A DNA stretch of 48,332 nucleotides from Ruminococcus sp. (GCA_017397925.1 JAFQHO010000008.1:1-48332); one strand, 5' to 3'. Shown: positions 23,821 through 31,925, counted from the stretch's first letter. Translations and numbers: made by a program. The notes: generated by a model not told the origin, from the sequence alone.

Positions 23821-23918
23821 TTCGCATTTTCTCTTGATTTCACGCCATTTTCGGCGTAAAAACTGCCTTTATCGGATGTTGCACCCTCAAACTGCTTTAT
23901 TAGCGGATTCCTGTGGGT

Positions 23919-24045
23919 GCAGTTACGCCAATCACATCATAAATCGTATAATAATGTGCTTAGGCGTAACCTAATGGCATTTCGGGCAAGCCCAAAATAC
24001 ATTAGGCTCTCCGAGGGGCAGGGAGACCCCTGCACCCCTTGCACC
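23919..24045. other. candidate origin of transfer (oriT)
   Basis: Nested inverted repeats: GTTACGCC ... GGCGTAAC arms near 23919-23970, then CCTAATG ... ATTAGG (23970-24006) with an inner GGGC-AA-GCCC, then a GC-rich hairpin GCAGGG / CCCTGC (about 24018-24032). The density of hairpins beside a MobV relaxase, without a gene, is what oriT regions show. No known nick site is recognised. Confidence 0.45.
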
Positions 24046-24048
24046 GCC

Positions 24049-24615
24049 TTACAGTCCCCACTCCTTAACACGGCGGTAAAATGTGCTTGCTGTCAGTGAT
24101 AACTTACGCTGTGCCTGTATCGCTGTTATCTTTCCCGCACGCCACTCCTCGCAGACATTCTCAAATTTTAAGCGGTTTATTTTCAAAGGTTGTCTGCCTT
24201 TGTAAACTCCATTCTTCTTTGCGATGTCGATGCCCTCACGCTGTCGCTGTAACATCTGTTCTCGTTCCAGTTCTGCCAACGCTCCGAAGATGGAAAGCAT
24301 AAATTTCCCCTGCGGAGTGGAAGTGTCGATATTCTCTTTTGTTGAAACGAAATGCACTTTTTTCTCTGTGAGTTCATCAACTGTTTTCAGCAAATCTCTG
24401 ATGGAACGAGACAGCCTTGAAATGCTTTCTACATAAACCGTATCACCCTCACGGACATATGCCATCATTGCCTTAAACTGCGGACGGTCAGTGTTCTTGC
24501 CCGACTGCTTGTCCGTAAAGATTTTATCAATCTTGTAACGCTCTGCGAGTTCTTCCTGCCGTGCCGTCTCCTGCTCCTTTGTGGACACTCGGACGTATAA
24601 AATATTCGCCATCAT
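24049..24615 (-). CDS. small serine resolvase/invertase
   Basis: A 188-aa Hin/TnpR-type recombinase. The catalytic domain runs from ILYVRVSTKEQETARQEEL (Ser at about 10) through SISRLSRSIRDLL and ENIDTSTPQGKFMLSIFGALAELER. The C-terminal GKITAIQAQRKLSLTASTFYRRVK is the helix-turn-helix. Length is standard. AAAGGGTG precedes the ATG-ATG start. It likely resolves multimers of the circular form or controls an inversion. Gene order with relaxase and Rep fits a mobilisable plasmid-like module. Confidence 0.9.
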   Translation of the reverse strand: MMANILYVRVSTKEQETARQEELAERYKIDKIFTDKQSGKNTDRPQFKAMMAYVREGDTVYVESISRLSRSIRDLLKTVDELTEKKVHFVSTKENIDTSTPQGKFMLSIFGALAELEREQMLQRQREGIDIAKKNGVYKGRQPLKINRLKFENVCEEWRAGKITAIQAQRKLSLTASTFYRRVKEWGL

Positions 24616-24725
24616 ATCACCCTTTCATTAAAATTCAATTTGATTTTGATATAACTCATATAAACGGCTAACCACCTATATGACACACTGCCTGTTGCGG
24701 TCAATTGACTATGCCTTTGACACAG
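24616..24725. other. short gap between Rep and resolvase genes
   Basis: No gene or repeat seen; the resolvase leader and its AAAGGGTG ribosome site lie at its left edge. Confidence 0.5.
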
Positions 24726-24857
24726 CTAACAGCGGAGGTGCATCATCGTGAAATGCTCATAGACATAATCAGCCCAGCCACTGCAATCACGGTCGTCTTC
24801 GCATTCATATTCACATGATTGAGGTTCGGGGGCAGTTACAGGGGGTGTGGATTCACG
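24726..24857 (-). pseudogene. in-frame extension of the Rep gene beyond its TAA
   Basis: After the Rep TAA (24858-24860) the same frame stays open for 43 codons with a protein-like composition (SCEYECEDDRDCSGWADYVY ...) and ends at TAG 24726-24728. No start codon or ribosome site suits a separate gene. Either Rep was recently shortened by a nonsense change or the TAA is read through. Confidence 0.45.
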
Positions 24858-26187
24858 TTAGCAGGAAGATTGTCCATTAGCGATAATGGCATTCCACAAA
24901 GCTTCATTTCGTGTATAATAATAAGTGAAGTTGTGAAGTTTCAAGTCCTCTTTCTTCTCAAAGACGGAACTTGAAGCGTTGAGAATTTTTATCTCATGAC
25001 GGAGTGCGATGTGTTCACGCTCCGTCAATTTTTTTGCTTCATTTGCAGACAGGATAACCTTTTTCGGTTTTTCAGTTTCGCCGTATTTCTGCCTTGCTTT
25101 TTTCTTGTTCGGGTAAAATTTAAGACGGTCACGCTTTTTCTTGGACACTGGATTCAAGTAATCCAAATATTTTATAAATTCTTCGGCTGTATAAAAAAAT
25201 CGTAAGTCAACAAGATTTTCATCTGTTTTGTAAGTCTCACTTGGGACAATAATACGATTTTTCCATGATTTCAAGACAGTCTCATATAATCCGTCTGGAA
25301 ATTCATCTCTGAAACACAAAATCAAATGACAATGCCAACTGCCATCAGCGTGAGGCTCGCAAAAAGTGAAAACACACTTCAAGTTTTCGAATTTCGAAAA
25401 AAGATACTTTTTTACCATTTTTGAAACTGCACTTTTTATATCTGCAAACGATTGAGGGACATATGTAGTCAGGGTAAAAGCACATGATTTTTTGAAATAG
25501 CAACTTTTAATGCATTCATCTGCGAGCTTCTTAAAACTCGCTCTCTCGGATTCATAGTCTCTGCACAAGCCATCAATAACACCTGCATCATCTCCACCAA
25601 TACGCATCCGATACAGTTTACCATCCTTACCCATTACAAGTTCCCTACCGCCCACATAGTCAGCATCGCTTACAATATTAACATCGGTGCAGTTATCGGG
25701 GGTATCATGTTCTGCAACATTACCGGTAGAAGTATCGGCTTCATCATGAGAAGAACAGTTAGAGGGGATATCCTTTTCCGTAACACACTTTGGAAGTGCC
25801 GCCGTATCATCTGCTTTACAGTTATGAGGGGAGTTGTTATCAGGGGTACTTGTAAACTCAGAAATAGCTTCTTCTGCCGTTTTACAACGCTTTCGTTTTC
25901 CATAAGGCTTTGACATAGAGGTTTTGCGTTTTTCAATTTTTAACCCATTCGCACCATAATCGGTAACAAGAACATCTCCATCATCATCTGATAAAGCCCT
26001 AACACCCCATCCATCAATAGCTTTGATAAAAGCATCGCCGTTAATGTCATAAAAAAAGCCGTTCTCCTTTGCATAACGTGGACAGAGTAACGCTTGCAAT
26101 TCAGTTCCTTGAAATGGCATAATTATTCACTTCCTTTGTGTCGGATAATCAGTGGGGGCTACTTATCGGGGGTCAGTTATCGGGGTA
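24830..26187. repeat. dispersed CAGTTATCGGGGG-type motif
   Basis: Copies near 24833, 25690, 25756, 25819, 25834, 26160 and 26174 share [C/T]AGTTAT-NN-GGGG or a close variant. They lie inside the Rep linker, at the end of Rep, at the end of the HTH gene and between them. In Rep they encode recurring Pro-x-Asn-Cys peptides. The motif pattern fits iterons or a repetitive element spreading through coding DNA. Confidence 0.55.
24858..26120 (-). CDS. HUH-type replication initiator (rolling-circle Rep-like)
   Basis: A 420-aa protein. Residues 213-330 resemble a rolling-circle initiator: CAFTLTTYVPQSF (motif 1), SWHCHLILCF with the metal-binding HCH at 263-265 (motif 2), and a Tyr-rich motif 3 region (FFYTAEEFIKYLDYL, candidate nucleophiles Tyr318 or Tyr321). 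Residues 90-150 are a low-complexity linker with recurring Pro-x-Asn-Cys units. The C-terminal tail is basic. Rep would nick a double-strand origin and start leading-strand synthesis of the excised element. The ribosome site AAGGAAG is rather far (about 10 nt) from ATG. The small HTH gene upstream is probably its regulator. The exact Rep family cannot be named from sight. Confidence 0.75.
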   Translation of the reverse strand: MPFQGTELQALLCPRYAKENGFFYDINGDAFIKAIDGWGVRALSDDDGDVLVTDYGANGLKIEKRKTSMSKPYGKRKRCKTAEEAISEFTSTPDNNSPHNCKADDTAALPKCVTEKDIPSNCSSHDEADTSTGNVAEHDTPDNCTDVNIVSDADYVGGRELVMGKDGKLYRMRIGGDDAGVIDGLCRDYESERASFKKLADECIKSCYFKKSCAFTLTTYVPQSFADIKSAVSKMVKKYLFSKFENLKCVFTFCEPHADGSWHCHLILCFRDEFPDGLYETVLKSWKNRIIVPSETYKTDENLVDLRFFYTAEEFIKYLDYLNPVSKKKRDRLKFYPNKKKARQKYGETEKPKKVILSANEAKKLTEREHIALRHEIKILNASSSVFEKKEDLKLHNFTYYYTRNEALWNAIIANGQSSC

Positions 26188-26390
26188 ATACCAAGCCCTG
26201 TCTCTTTCTTCTCAGCGGCAATTTCCTCGATTGCTTTCAAAAACTGTTCACGGTCAGCCTGTGAAAGTTCCTTGCACATCCTGCGGTTGAAGGTGGATTC
26301 ACTCATGTGACAGTGCTGTGCAACCTCATACATACGCACACCGCTTAATAATGCTTTCGCCTTAATCTCGGCATTTACAAATGTTGTCAT
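26163..26390 (-). CDS. small helix-turn-helix protein, 75 aa
   Basis: A short HTH protein: MYEVAQHCHMSESTFNRRM is a clear helix-turn-helix, followed by a charged helix LSQADREQFLKAIEEIAAEKK. AAAGGA lies nine bases before ATG. It is 42 nt upstream of the Rep gene and co-directional, so it probably represses or tunes Rep synthesis and copy number. Its last codons are made of the dispersed GGGG repeat motif. Confidence 0.8.
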   Translation of the reverse strand: MTTFVNAEIKAKALLSGVRMYEVAQHCHMSESTFNRRMCKELSQADREQFLKAIEEIAAEKKETGLGITPITDPR

Positions 26391-26712
26391 TAAAAACCAT
26401 CCTTTCGTTTGACTGTTGAGCTTTACGCTTCACTTGTAAATGTAACGAGAAGTGTTGGAATGGAACGTTCTTCGAATGAAGAAAACAAAAAAGCCACCAA
26501 AACAGACCCATTATCAGGTCTGATTCAGTGACTTTTTTGTATAAGTTGCGTGATTTCAGTTCAGTCTCACTCACTTTATTTTGTTTAAAACAGAGAAATG
26601 AAAGATTTTCAGAAATAAAAAAAGAGATGTCATGATGACATCTCTTATAACGATGGATTTAGATTTTTAGTCTTCCATGCAATATTCTAATTTTTCTCAA
26701 TTGAGCCTAATT
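26391..26712. other. intergenic region with two terminators
   Basis: A bidirectional hairpin with CAGACC / GGTCTG core and A/T tails lies at 26487-26540. The perfect palindrome AAGAGATGTCAT / ATGACATCTCTT at 26621-26646 terminates the leftward lipoprotein gene. No gene seen. Confidence 0.6.
26621..26646 (-). terminator. terminator of the lipoprotein gene
   Basis: Near-perfect palindromic stem AAGAGATGTCAT followed on the minus strand by a T run. Confidence 0.8.
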
Positions 26713-27657
26713 TTATTCTACAAAATCTACGAATTCATAATAGACATATTCCAGCTTATCCGTGTCATCATTAAATAAAAAACTACATTTAAACAAAGGT
26801 TTCAAACCAGTTGAATTAGGCTCTCCTGTGAAATATATAGCGAAGGAATTTGTATTCGAATTTTGAGTGTACTTCATGTTTATTTCACTATAAGAAAAAG
26901 TAAATCCTTCGTGGAAAGTAAACCCCTGACCCTCAAGAAAAGTGGCAAAGTTAGATGCTGTATAGTTACCATTTTCAGAATTCAGTTCATCCTCACAGCT
27001 TTTTTTATAATCCAAAACAAAAAAGCCATTGGGTGTCCATACGGGTGTGTATTTTTTTCTATTATTTTCACATTCAGAAAAATACAAAACATAGGCTTGG
27101 TCTAATGTGACCTTTTCACCAGGGGATGTAAGATTCGCAATATAAGCAGTGACTCCATATCTGCCGTCACCGTAAAGCGGAGTCATATCAATCTGGTAAA
27201 TTTCAAACCATTTTTGAGTACCAACTGTATATCTAGTACCTACATTGTATTCAACCAGATAATCTTTTCTTTCTTCATAAGTTCCATCTTTGTATGTGAA
27301 TTCATATCTGTCACCATATTGTTCAACAAGCTCTGCAACAGTCATATAACCGCCCTGCTGGAATACATCGTTGTTCAGCTGAATCAAAAGTGAAGAAAAG
27401 TCTGCATCGATAATATCCTGTGAAGGCTCATAGACCACTTCTGTCGGTGCTTCTGTTGTTTCTTCTTCATCTGCAGCACTGCTTTCCTCATCCAACTTAT
27501 TTGCTCCATTAATAATCGCAGATTCCAGTTCTTCATCGGACATGGAATTGATAACATCCTCAGCATTGTCAGACGTTACTCCTTTTTCTCCACAACCAGT
27601 CATACATCCCAGAATCATCGCAGTCATAACTGCCATACCAATCAATCTTTTCTTCAT
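26713..27657 (-). CDS. lipoprotein of unknown function under a structured leader RNA
   Basis: A 314-aa predicted lipoprotein: MKKRLIGMAVMTAMILGCMTGC with Cys22 in lipobox MTGC, an acidic Glu/Thr-rich spacer (about 25-80), then a soluble domain of about 230 residues rich in Tyr and Phe (NVGTRYTVGTQKWFEIYQIDM, SFLFNDDTDKLEYVYYEF). No known family. The start at 27657 follows AGGAGG. A consensus promoter at 27875-27903 drives a leader of over 200 nt with an attenuator before the ribosome site, so it is regulated at transcription elongation. Confidence 0.8.
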   Translation of the reverse strand: MKKRLIGMAVMTAMILGCMTGCGEKGVTSDNAEDVINSMSDEELESAIINGANKLDEESSAADEEETTEAPTEVVYEPSQDIIDADFSSLLIQLNNDVFQQGGYMTVAELVEQYGDRYEFTYKDGTYEERKDYLVEYNVGTRYTVGTQKWFEIYQIDMTPLYGDGRYGVTAYIANLTSPGEKVTLDQAYVLYFSECENNRKKYTPVWTPNGFFVLDYKKSCEDELNSENGNYTASNFATFLEGQGFTFHEGFTFSYSEINMKYTQNSNTNSFAIYFTGEPNSTGLKPLFKCSFLFNDDTDKLEYVYYEFVDFVE

Positions 27658-27680
27658 TTTCTTTTTCCTCCTATGTGAAT

Positions 27681-27714
27681 AAAATAAAAAAGTGCGCAGC
27701 ATAGAGCTACGCAC
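27681..27714 (-). terminator. leader attenuator hairpin
   Basis: GTGCGTAGC / GCTGCGCAC stem with 5-nt loop, followed by TTTTTTATTTT on the minus strand, before the AGGAGG of the lipoprotein gene. Confidence 0.75.
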
Positions 27715-27870
27715 CGAAAAATGCATAACTCCGATTGCTGCGACACAACTTCGATAGCTCCACATAGGGAAAAGCATACGAAAAGAGTATGCACTTTTAC
27801 CGAAATAGTAAAAGTGTATACTTCTCCCCTTAAAATAAGAGCTACCATCGTTATTATGTTGTGTCGCATT
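27681..27870 (-). ncRNA. structured leader RNA with terminator/antiterminator
   Basis: The leader runs leftward from about 27868. An 11-bp outer stem joins 27858-27868 to 27739-27749. An 8-bp stem joins 27839-27846 to 27753-27760. Next is an 8-bp stem (27821-27828 / 27767-27774) and a 15-bp hairpin (27808-27822 / 27786-27800) with one mismatch and a 7-nt loop. The terminator stem 27706-27714 / 27692-27700 is followed by a U tract. The strand GAGCUA (27760-27755) can pair either with UAGCUC at 27844-27839 or with UAGCUC at 27709-27704, the terminator's 5' arm. That is a switch architecture. No known riboswitch core is recognised. Confidence 0.65.
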
Positions 27871-27874
27871 TTAT

Positions 27875-27903
27875 ATTATACCACAGCAGTGTACAAAAGT
27901 CAA
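27875..27903 (-). promoter_or_regulatory. consensus sigma-A promoter of the leader RNA
   Basis: TTGACT (27898-27903), 17-nt spacer, TATAAT (27875-27880), read leftward. Confidence 0.85.
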
Positions 27904-28028
27904 TCAAAATGCAGAAAAAAGTTGCAATTTACCTGAAAAAGTATTTTCATATAAAAAGAAAAGCACCATCACTCACATTCCATGAGCAACAGTGCTTCGT
28001 ATTTCATGCTTATTTCTTGTTTATATGG

Positions 28029-28265
28029 TTAATACCACATAGATGTAATCACCTCGGGTAAAACCTTACCTTTGTATCTGCGTAAGGCTGTCTTCGCCTG
28101 TCGTTCATATATCTTGTATTCTGACGGAATATCGCTGTTTATCACGGAATACCATTCTGTTTTGATGTCCACAGACAGCTGGCATGCTCTATTTGCATCA
28201 CCCTCAATCAGAACTGTCATAGTCAAAATATGTCCATTCAAAGATAAGTCAATCAGTTTCAGCAT
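28029..28265 (-). CDS. hypothetical accessory protein, 78 aa
   Basis: A small protein with an N-terminal beta stretch (LIDLSLNGHILTMTVLIEGD) and a basic C-terminal half (YERQAKTALRRYKGKVLPEV). GAGAGG precedes ATG. Flanked by a 20-bp direct repeat (27979-27998 and 28278-28297). Co-directional with two further small genes and rlmD. No family recognised; probable element cargo. Confidence 0.6.
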   Translation of the reverse strand: MLKLIDLSLNGHILTMTVLIEGDANRACQLSVDIKTEWYSVINSDIPSEYKIYERQAKTALRRYKGKVLPEVITSMWY

Positions 28266-28311
28266 ATTATCGTCCTCTCCATGAGCAACAGCACTTCACA
28301 TTAAGTGATAA

Positions 28312-28551
28312 TTAGAGATTTATCTCTTCGCTGTAGATAAAGCCGCAGTCGCAAGATACGATAGTTCGCTCACCTTTCGCAGTTGTTGTGATGCTTGGTT
28401 TTCTTTTGCACTTTGGACACATCGTTGTTATTTGTCCGTGCTTCGCTTTTTCCAATCTTGCTTGCTTTGCCAATGTGATGGATAGGCGTAATTCCGAAGG
28501 AGATGTTCTTTTCAAACTCTGAACATCCATAAAAGGGTATCTTTCTTTCAT
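28312..28551 (-). CDS. zinc-ribbon protein, 79 aa
   Basis: The start is set to ATG 28551, just after the preceding gene's TAA and its GAGG. The C-terminal half carries CPKCKRKPSITTT ... CDCGF, a Cys4-type zinc ribbon, with a Lys/Arg-rich helix before it. The likely role is nucleic-acid binding; function unknown. Confidence 0.65.
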   Translation of the reverse strand: MKERYPFMDVQSLKRTSPSELRLSITLAKQARLEKAKHGQITTMCPKCKRKPSITTTAKGERTIVSCDCGFIYSEEINL

Positions 28552-28552
28552 T

Positions 28553-28798
28553 TTATTCCTCAATCTCAATATATGGGCTGTATTTCTGACACATTTTATC
28601 CCATTCTGCATCGGTAATTACACCTTCGGTTGCAAGAAGTTTTCCTGCAATGTCGATGTTGTCGCAAATTTCATAATACGCAAACTCCTCGCCTTTACGT
28701 TCGGCTTCTTCTGCTTCTTCAAAAAGCTCAAAGACAGAACGAGGCAGTCTATCGGCGAAATCAGAAATATCAACACTTTCGTTTATCCATCTTTTCAT
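28553..28798 (-). CDS. hypothetical accessory protein, 81 aa
   Basis: ATG 28798 is chosen because AAGGAGG lies about nine bases upstream; a longer frame would overlap rlmD. The acidic helical protein (VFELFEEAEEAERKGEEFAYY, ITDAEWDKMCQKY) ends one base before the next gene's start. No domain recognised. With its neighbour it is translated as a coupled pair directly downstream of rlmD. Confidence 0.6.
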   Translation of the reverse strand: MKRWINESVDISDFADRLPRSVFELFEEAEEAERKGEEFAYYEICDNIDIAGKLLATEGVITDAEWDKMCQKYSPYIEIEE

Positions 28799-28824
28799 AA
28801 TATCGCTCCTCCTTGCTATCTCAC

Positions 28825-30453
28825 TCATATCATCTTGAAATGTCGTAAAGCCGCAACAATAGCCTCTTCCTTCTCCTTCGGACACTTCGGTTGTCTGGAA
28901 TCTTTTGACTTTGCCTTGTTGTAATTCTCACGCTCAATGATACCGCATTTCTGCTTTACCTGAGCGATGTTCAGAGAAGATACTGTCAAGCCTGTATGTT
29001 CTTTCACATAAGCCTTGATTTCATCGTAAGTAGCCTTGCTCTCAGCAGAGGTCAAATCAAGCTCATCCGTTTTCAGTTCAACCTCAATATGATGTGTTGA
29101 TTTTAGTTTGGACAATAATACCACGCATTCAACGTGCCTCGTCCCCGGGAAGAAATCCCCACCGCACACTCTTTCCACGTTATACCCGTTATCGGAGAGA
29201 TATTTCGCATCACGGGCTGCAGTAGAAGGATTGCAGGAAATCATAACGATTTTTCGGGGCGCAGCGGAGAGTATCACATCAAGGGACTGCTGAGAGCAGC
29301 CCTTTCTTGGCGGATCAACCACGATAATATGGGGATTGCAGCCATTTTTGTGGAGCTGAGTGAAAACTTCTCCTGCATCGCCGCAATAGAACTCAGCATT
29401 TGCCACATTGTTATCAGCGGCATTTTTCTTTGCATTTTCCACAGCTTCGGGAACAATTTCGATTCCCACGATTTTCTTTGCCCTGTGAGCCATAGAAAGT
29501 CCGATAGTGCCTGCACCACAGTATAAATCCGCTATAATTTCATCGCCTTCGGGAGAGGCATATTCCAGCGCTTTTGCGTAAAGTCTTTCTGCCTGTGGAG
29601 TGTTTATCTGATAGAAGGAAAGAGGTGAAATCTCAATTTTATTGCCGCACATTGTGTCGGAAATGGTATCTTTTCCCCACAGAGTAACGCAGTTTTCACC
29701 GAGGATAACGTTAGTTTTATCGGGGTTAATATTCATCACAATGCTCTTTATATCGGGGAATTTCTCCGCAAGTTCACGGCAAAGAGAGCTGAGCTGTCGG
29801 CTCATATTTTTACGCACAACAAGGCATACCATAACTTCACCCGAATATGCACCCTTACGCAGATAGATATGTCGCATTATGCCTGTGCCGCTTGCTTCGT
29901 CGTATATGGGGAGCTTTTTTTCGTTGATATAATCAAGGATATCTGCTGTTATTCTACTGAAAATCTCAGGCTGCAGGGGGCAATCCTCAATGGGAACAAC
30001 ACGATGACTTCTTGGCGCATAAAATCCGCAGACAGCCTTTCCGTCAGCTACAGCAAGAGGATACTGCGCTTTATTGCGGTATCTGTCAGGATTATCGCAG
30101 GGGATAAATTCGTCGTATTCGGGGGAAAGTCCGCCGATGCGCTCAAAGGCGCTCCGCACCGTATCGTCTTTGGCACGGCACTCTGCCTTGTAGCTTATAT
30201 GGCGGTAAACACAGCCGCCGCATTTCTTGTAAACTGCGCATTCACGGATTTCACGGTCAGGGGAGGGGGTGATCAGCTTATCCACAATGCCGAAACCATA
30301 GCTGCTCAGAACCTTTAAGATTTTAATATCAGCCACATCGCCTACAGCCGTTTCAGGAACAAATATTGCCATATTATCAATGCGGCATATTCCGCTGCCC
30401 TCTGAGGTAAGACCAGTTATTTCTGCGGTGTAGATTTGATTTTTCTCAGGCAT
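28825..30453 (-). CDS. rlmD: 23S rRNA (uracil-5-)-methyltransferase with C-terminal extension
   Basis: A 542-aa RumA-type enzyme making m5U in 23S rRNA. An N-terminal TRAM domain (1-60), the iron-sulfur cysteines in ECAVYKKCGGC (Cys72, 78, 81), SAM motif DLYCGAGTIGLSMAH, the VVDPPRKGC motif and the catalytic SCNPST. After the family's normal end (about residue 452) a 90-residue tail follows (SAESKATYDEIKAYVKEHTG ... ENYNKAK). This tail is known to me from clostridial RumA-like and element-borne methyltransferases. The gene overlaps the end of hemZ by 37 nt, and AGGAGG precedes the start. The tail abuts the accessory segment, and an element may have replaced the 3' end. rlmD versus another RumA paralogue (rlmCD) is not certain. 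Confidence 0.88.
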   Translation of the reverse strand: MPEKNQIYTAEITGLTSEGSGICRIDNMAIFVPETAVGDVADIKILKVLSSYGFGIVDKLITPSPDREIRECAVYKKCGGCVYRHISYKAECRAKDDTVRSAFERIGGLSPEYDEFIPCDNPDRYRNKAQYPLAVADGKAVCGFYAPRSHRVVPIEDCPLQPEIFSRITADILDYINEKKLPIYDEASGTGIMRHIYLRKGAYSGEVMVCLVVRKNMSRQLSSLCRELAEKFPDIKSIVMNINPDKTNVILGENCVTLWGKDTISDTMCGNKIEISPLSFYQINTPQAERLYAKALEYASPEGDEIIADLYCGAGTIGLSMAHRAKKIVGIEIVPEAVENAKKNAADNNVANAEFYCGDAGEVFTQLHKNGCNPHIIVVDPPRKGCSQQSLDVILSAAPRKIVMISCNPSTAARDAKYLSDNGYNVERVCGGDFFPGTRHVECVVLLSKLKSTHHIEVELKTDELDLTSAESKATYDEIKAYVKEHTGLTVSSLNIAQVKQKCGIIERENYNKAKSKDSRQPKCPKEKEEAIVAALRHFKMI

Positions 30454-31922
30454 TGCGTAACCTCCTGTTTTTTCTCCATAAGCTCATCAAATCGGTTGAT
30501 GTATTCATAGGGGAATTTATAGTTGTGAATTCTGTTGATAAGTCCATCGGGATATACAAGCTTTGTTGAAGCTGCACAGCCTGCACCGAGGATAGTCTGT
30601 GTTTCGTCCATAATGAAAATATTGTACTGGCTTTCATAGCCTTTTTTTGCATATCCCACATTTTCAAGATTATCCACCGTGTTTTTCTGACGGTACATAT
30701 AATATGGCAGATAGTTGTTATCCATAAGCTTTTCAATGCTGTAATCCACCATTTCTGCGGCTGGATTAGCCATATTTTCGTTGCCGTCACGGAAAAGTGC
30801 CGCTGATCTTTTAACTGTCAGGGTATGTACAGTTATACTCTCAGGAGAAAGCTCCACAATTCTGTCAAGGGTATTCTTAAAGCTCTCCGCCGACTCTGTG
30901 GGAAGTCCTGCAATAAGGTCTGTGTTGATATTGTCAAAGCCGATTTTTCTTGCAAGCTCAAAGGCTTTAACGGCTTCTTCCCCTGTGTGCTGTCTGCCAA
31001 TGACTTTGAGTACATCGTCATTGAGCGTCTGCGGATTTACGGAAATTCTGTCCGCGCCCAGCTCCTTGATAACACGGAGCTTTTCCTCTGTTATGGTATC
31101 AGGTCTGCCAGCCTCGAAGCTGTATTCGCGTATTCTGTCAAGGTCGAAATTAGCGGCAACAGCCTCCATAACCTTGCGGATATCCTCAGCAGAAATTGAA
31201 GTGGGAGTTCCGCCGCCAAAGTAAATCGTATCAATTTTTGTATCGCATTCTCTTACAAGTCTGCCGATTATTTCAAGCTCACGGCAGAGAGTGTCGATAT
31301 ACTGGGGCATAAGCTTCATAGCCGACGCCATACTGTGTGAAACAAAGGAGCAGTAGCTGCATCTTGTAGGGCAGAAAGGGATCGACACATAAAGGCTTGC
31401 GGCAGATGTATCAATGCTGTCAAGTATAGGCTGCTGATTTATTGCTGTTTCATAGGCAAGAGCAAGCTTTTTCGGTGACAGCTCATATCGCTCGGACAGC
31501 TTTTTCTCGATTTCCTCACGGGAGAGTCCCTGCGCCATAAGCTCAGTGACTTTTTTTACAGGGCGGATACCCGTCATAAGTCCCCAAGGTGGAGTAATAC
31601 CTGTTTTGCGGCAGAGTATGTGGTAAATCAGCCTGCATAATTCCTGTTCCGCAAAGCTTTTTTCCGTATTTTCCGGCAGGAGCTTTTCCTTCTTTTCGGG
31701 AGTATCACCGTTGAGCTTTACAACTGCGGAGAGCTTCATCTCGCCGACGCAAACAGCCTTTTCCGCAATGATATAGCTGTCACCCTGCGCCTCGGAGATA
31801 TCCTCCGTGAAGTTAAAGCGGGCGGTGTGGAAAAACAGCTTGCATATGGATTCAATTTCATATTTAAAAGAATTGCCGATCAGCACGATCGGCATTTTAT
31901 AATCATTATTCTTATTTATCAT
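30417..31922 (-). CDS. hemZ: HemZ-type radical SAM coproporphyrinogen III dehydrogenase-like protein
   Basis: A 501-aa radical SAM protein. The cluster motif CPTRCSYC is CX3CX2C (Cys184, 188, 191) and is followed by FGGGTPTSI. A 160-residue N-terminal extension is as in HemZ rather than HemN. The family is linked to oxygen-independent haem synthesis, although its exact reaction in Clostridia is unsettled. It starts 3 nt after the MBL gene and overlaps rlmD, inside the recJ operon. Confidence 0.88.
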   Translation of the reverse strand: MINKNNDYKMPIVLIGNSFKYEIESICKLFFHTARFNFTEDISEAQGDSYIIAEKAVCVGEMKLSAVVKLNGDTPEKKEKLLPENTEKSFAEQELCRLIYHILCRKTGITPPWGLMTGIRPVKKVTELMAQGLSREEIEKKLSERYELSPKKLALAYETAINQQPILDSIDTSAASLYVSIPFCPTRCSYCSFVSHSMASAMKLMPQYIDTLCRELEIIGRLVRECDTKIDTIYFGGGTPTSISAEDIRKVMEAVAANFDLDRIREYSFEAGRPDTITEEKLRVIKELGADRISVNPQTLNDDVLKVIGRQHTGEEAVKAFELARKIGFDNINTDLIAGLPTESAESFKNTLDRIVELSPESITVHTLTVKRSAALFRDGNENMANPAAEMVDYSIEKLMDNNYLPYYMYRQKNTVDNLENVGYAKKGYESQYNIFIMDETQTILGAGCAASTKLVYPDGLINRIHNYKFPYEYINRFDELMEKKQEVTQCLRKIKSTPQK

Positions 31923-31925
31923 TTT

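Noticed and set aside
27681-27870. T-box or known riboswitch
   Set aside because: No T-box motif (AGGGTGG...ACCGCG) or other known aptamer core could be recognised.
29134-29526. 130-codon rightward ORF within rlmD
   Set aside because: Antisense shadow of a conserved gene.
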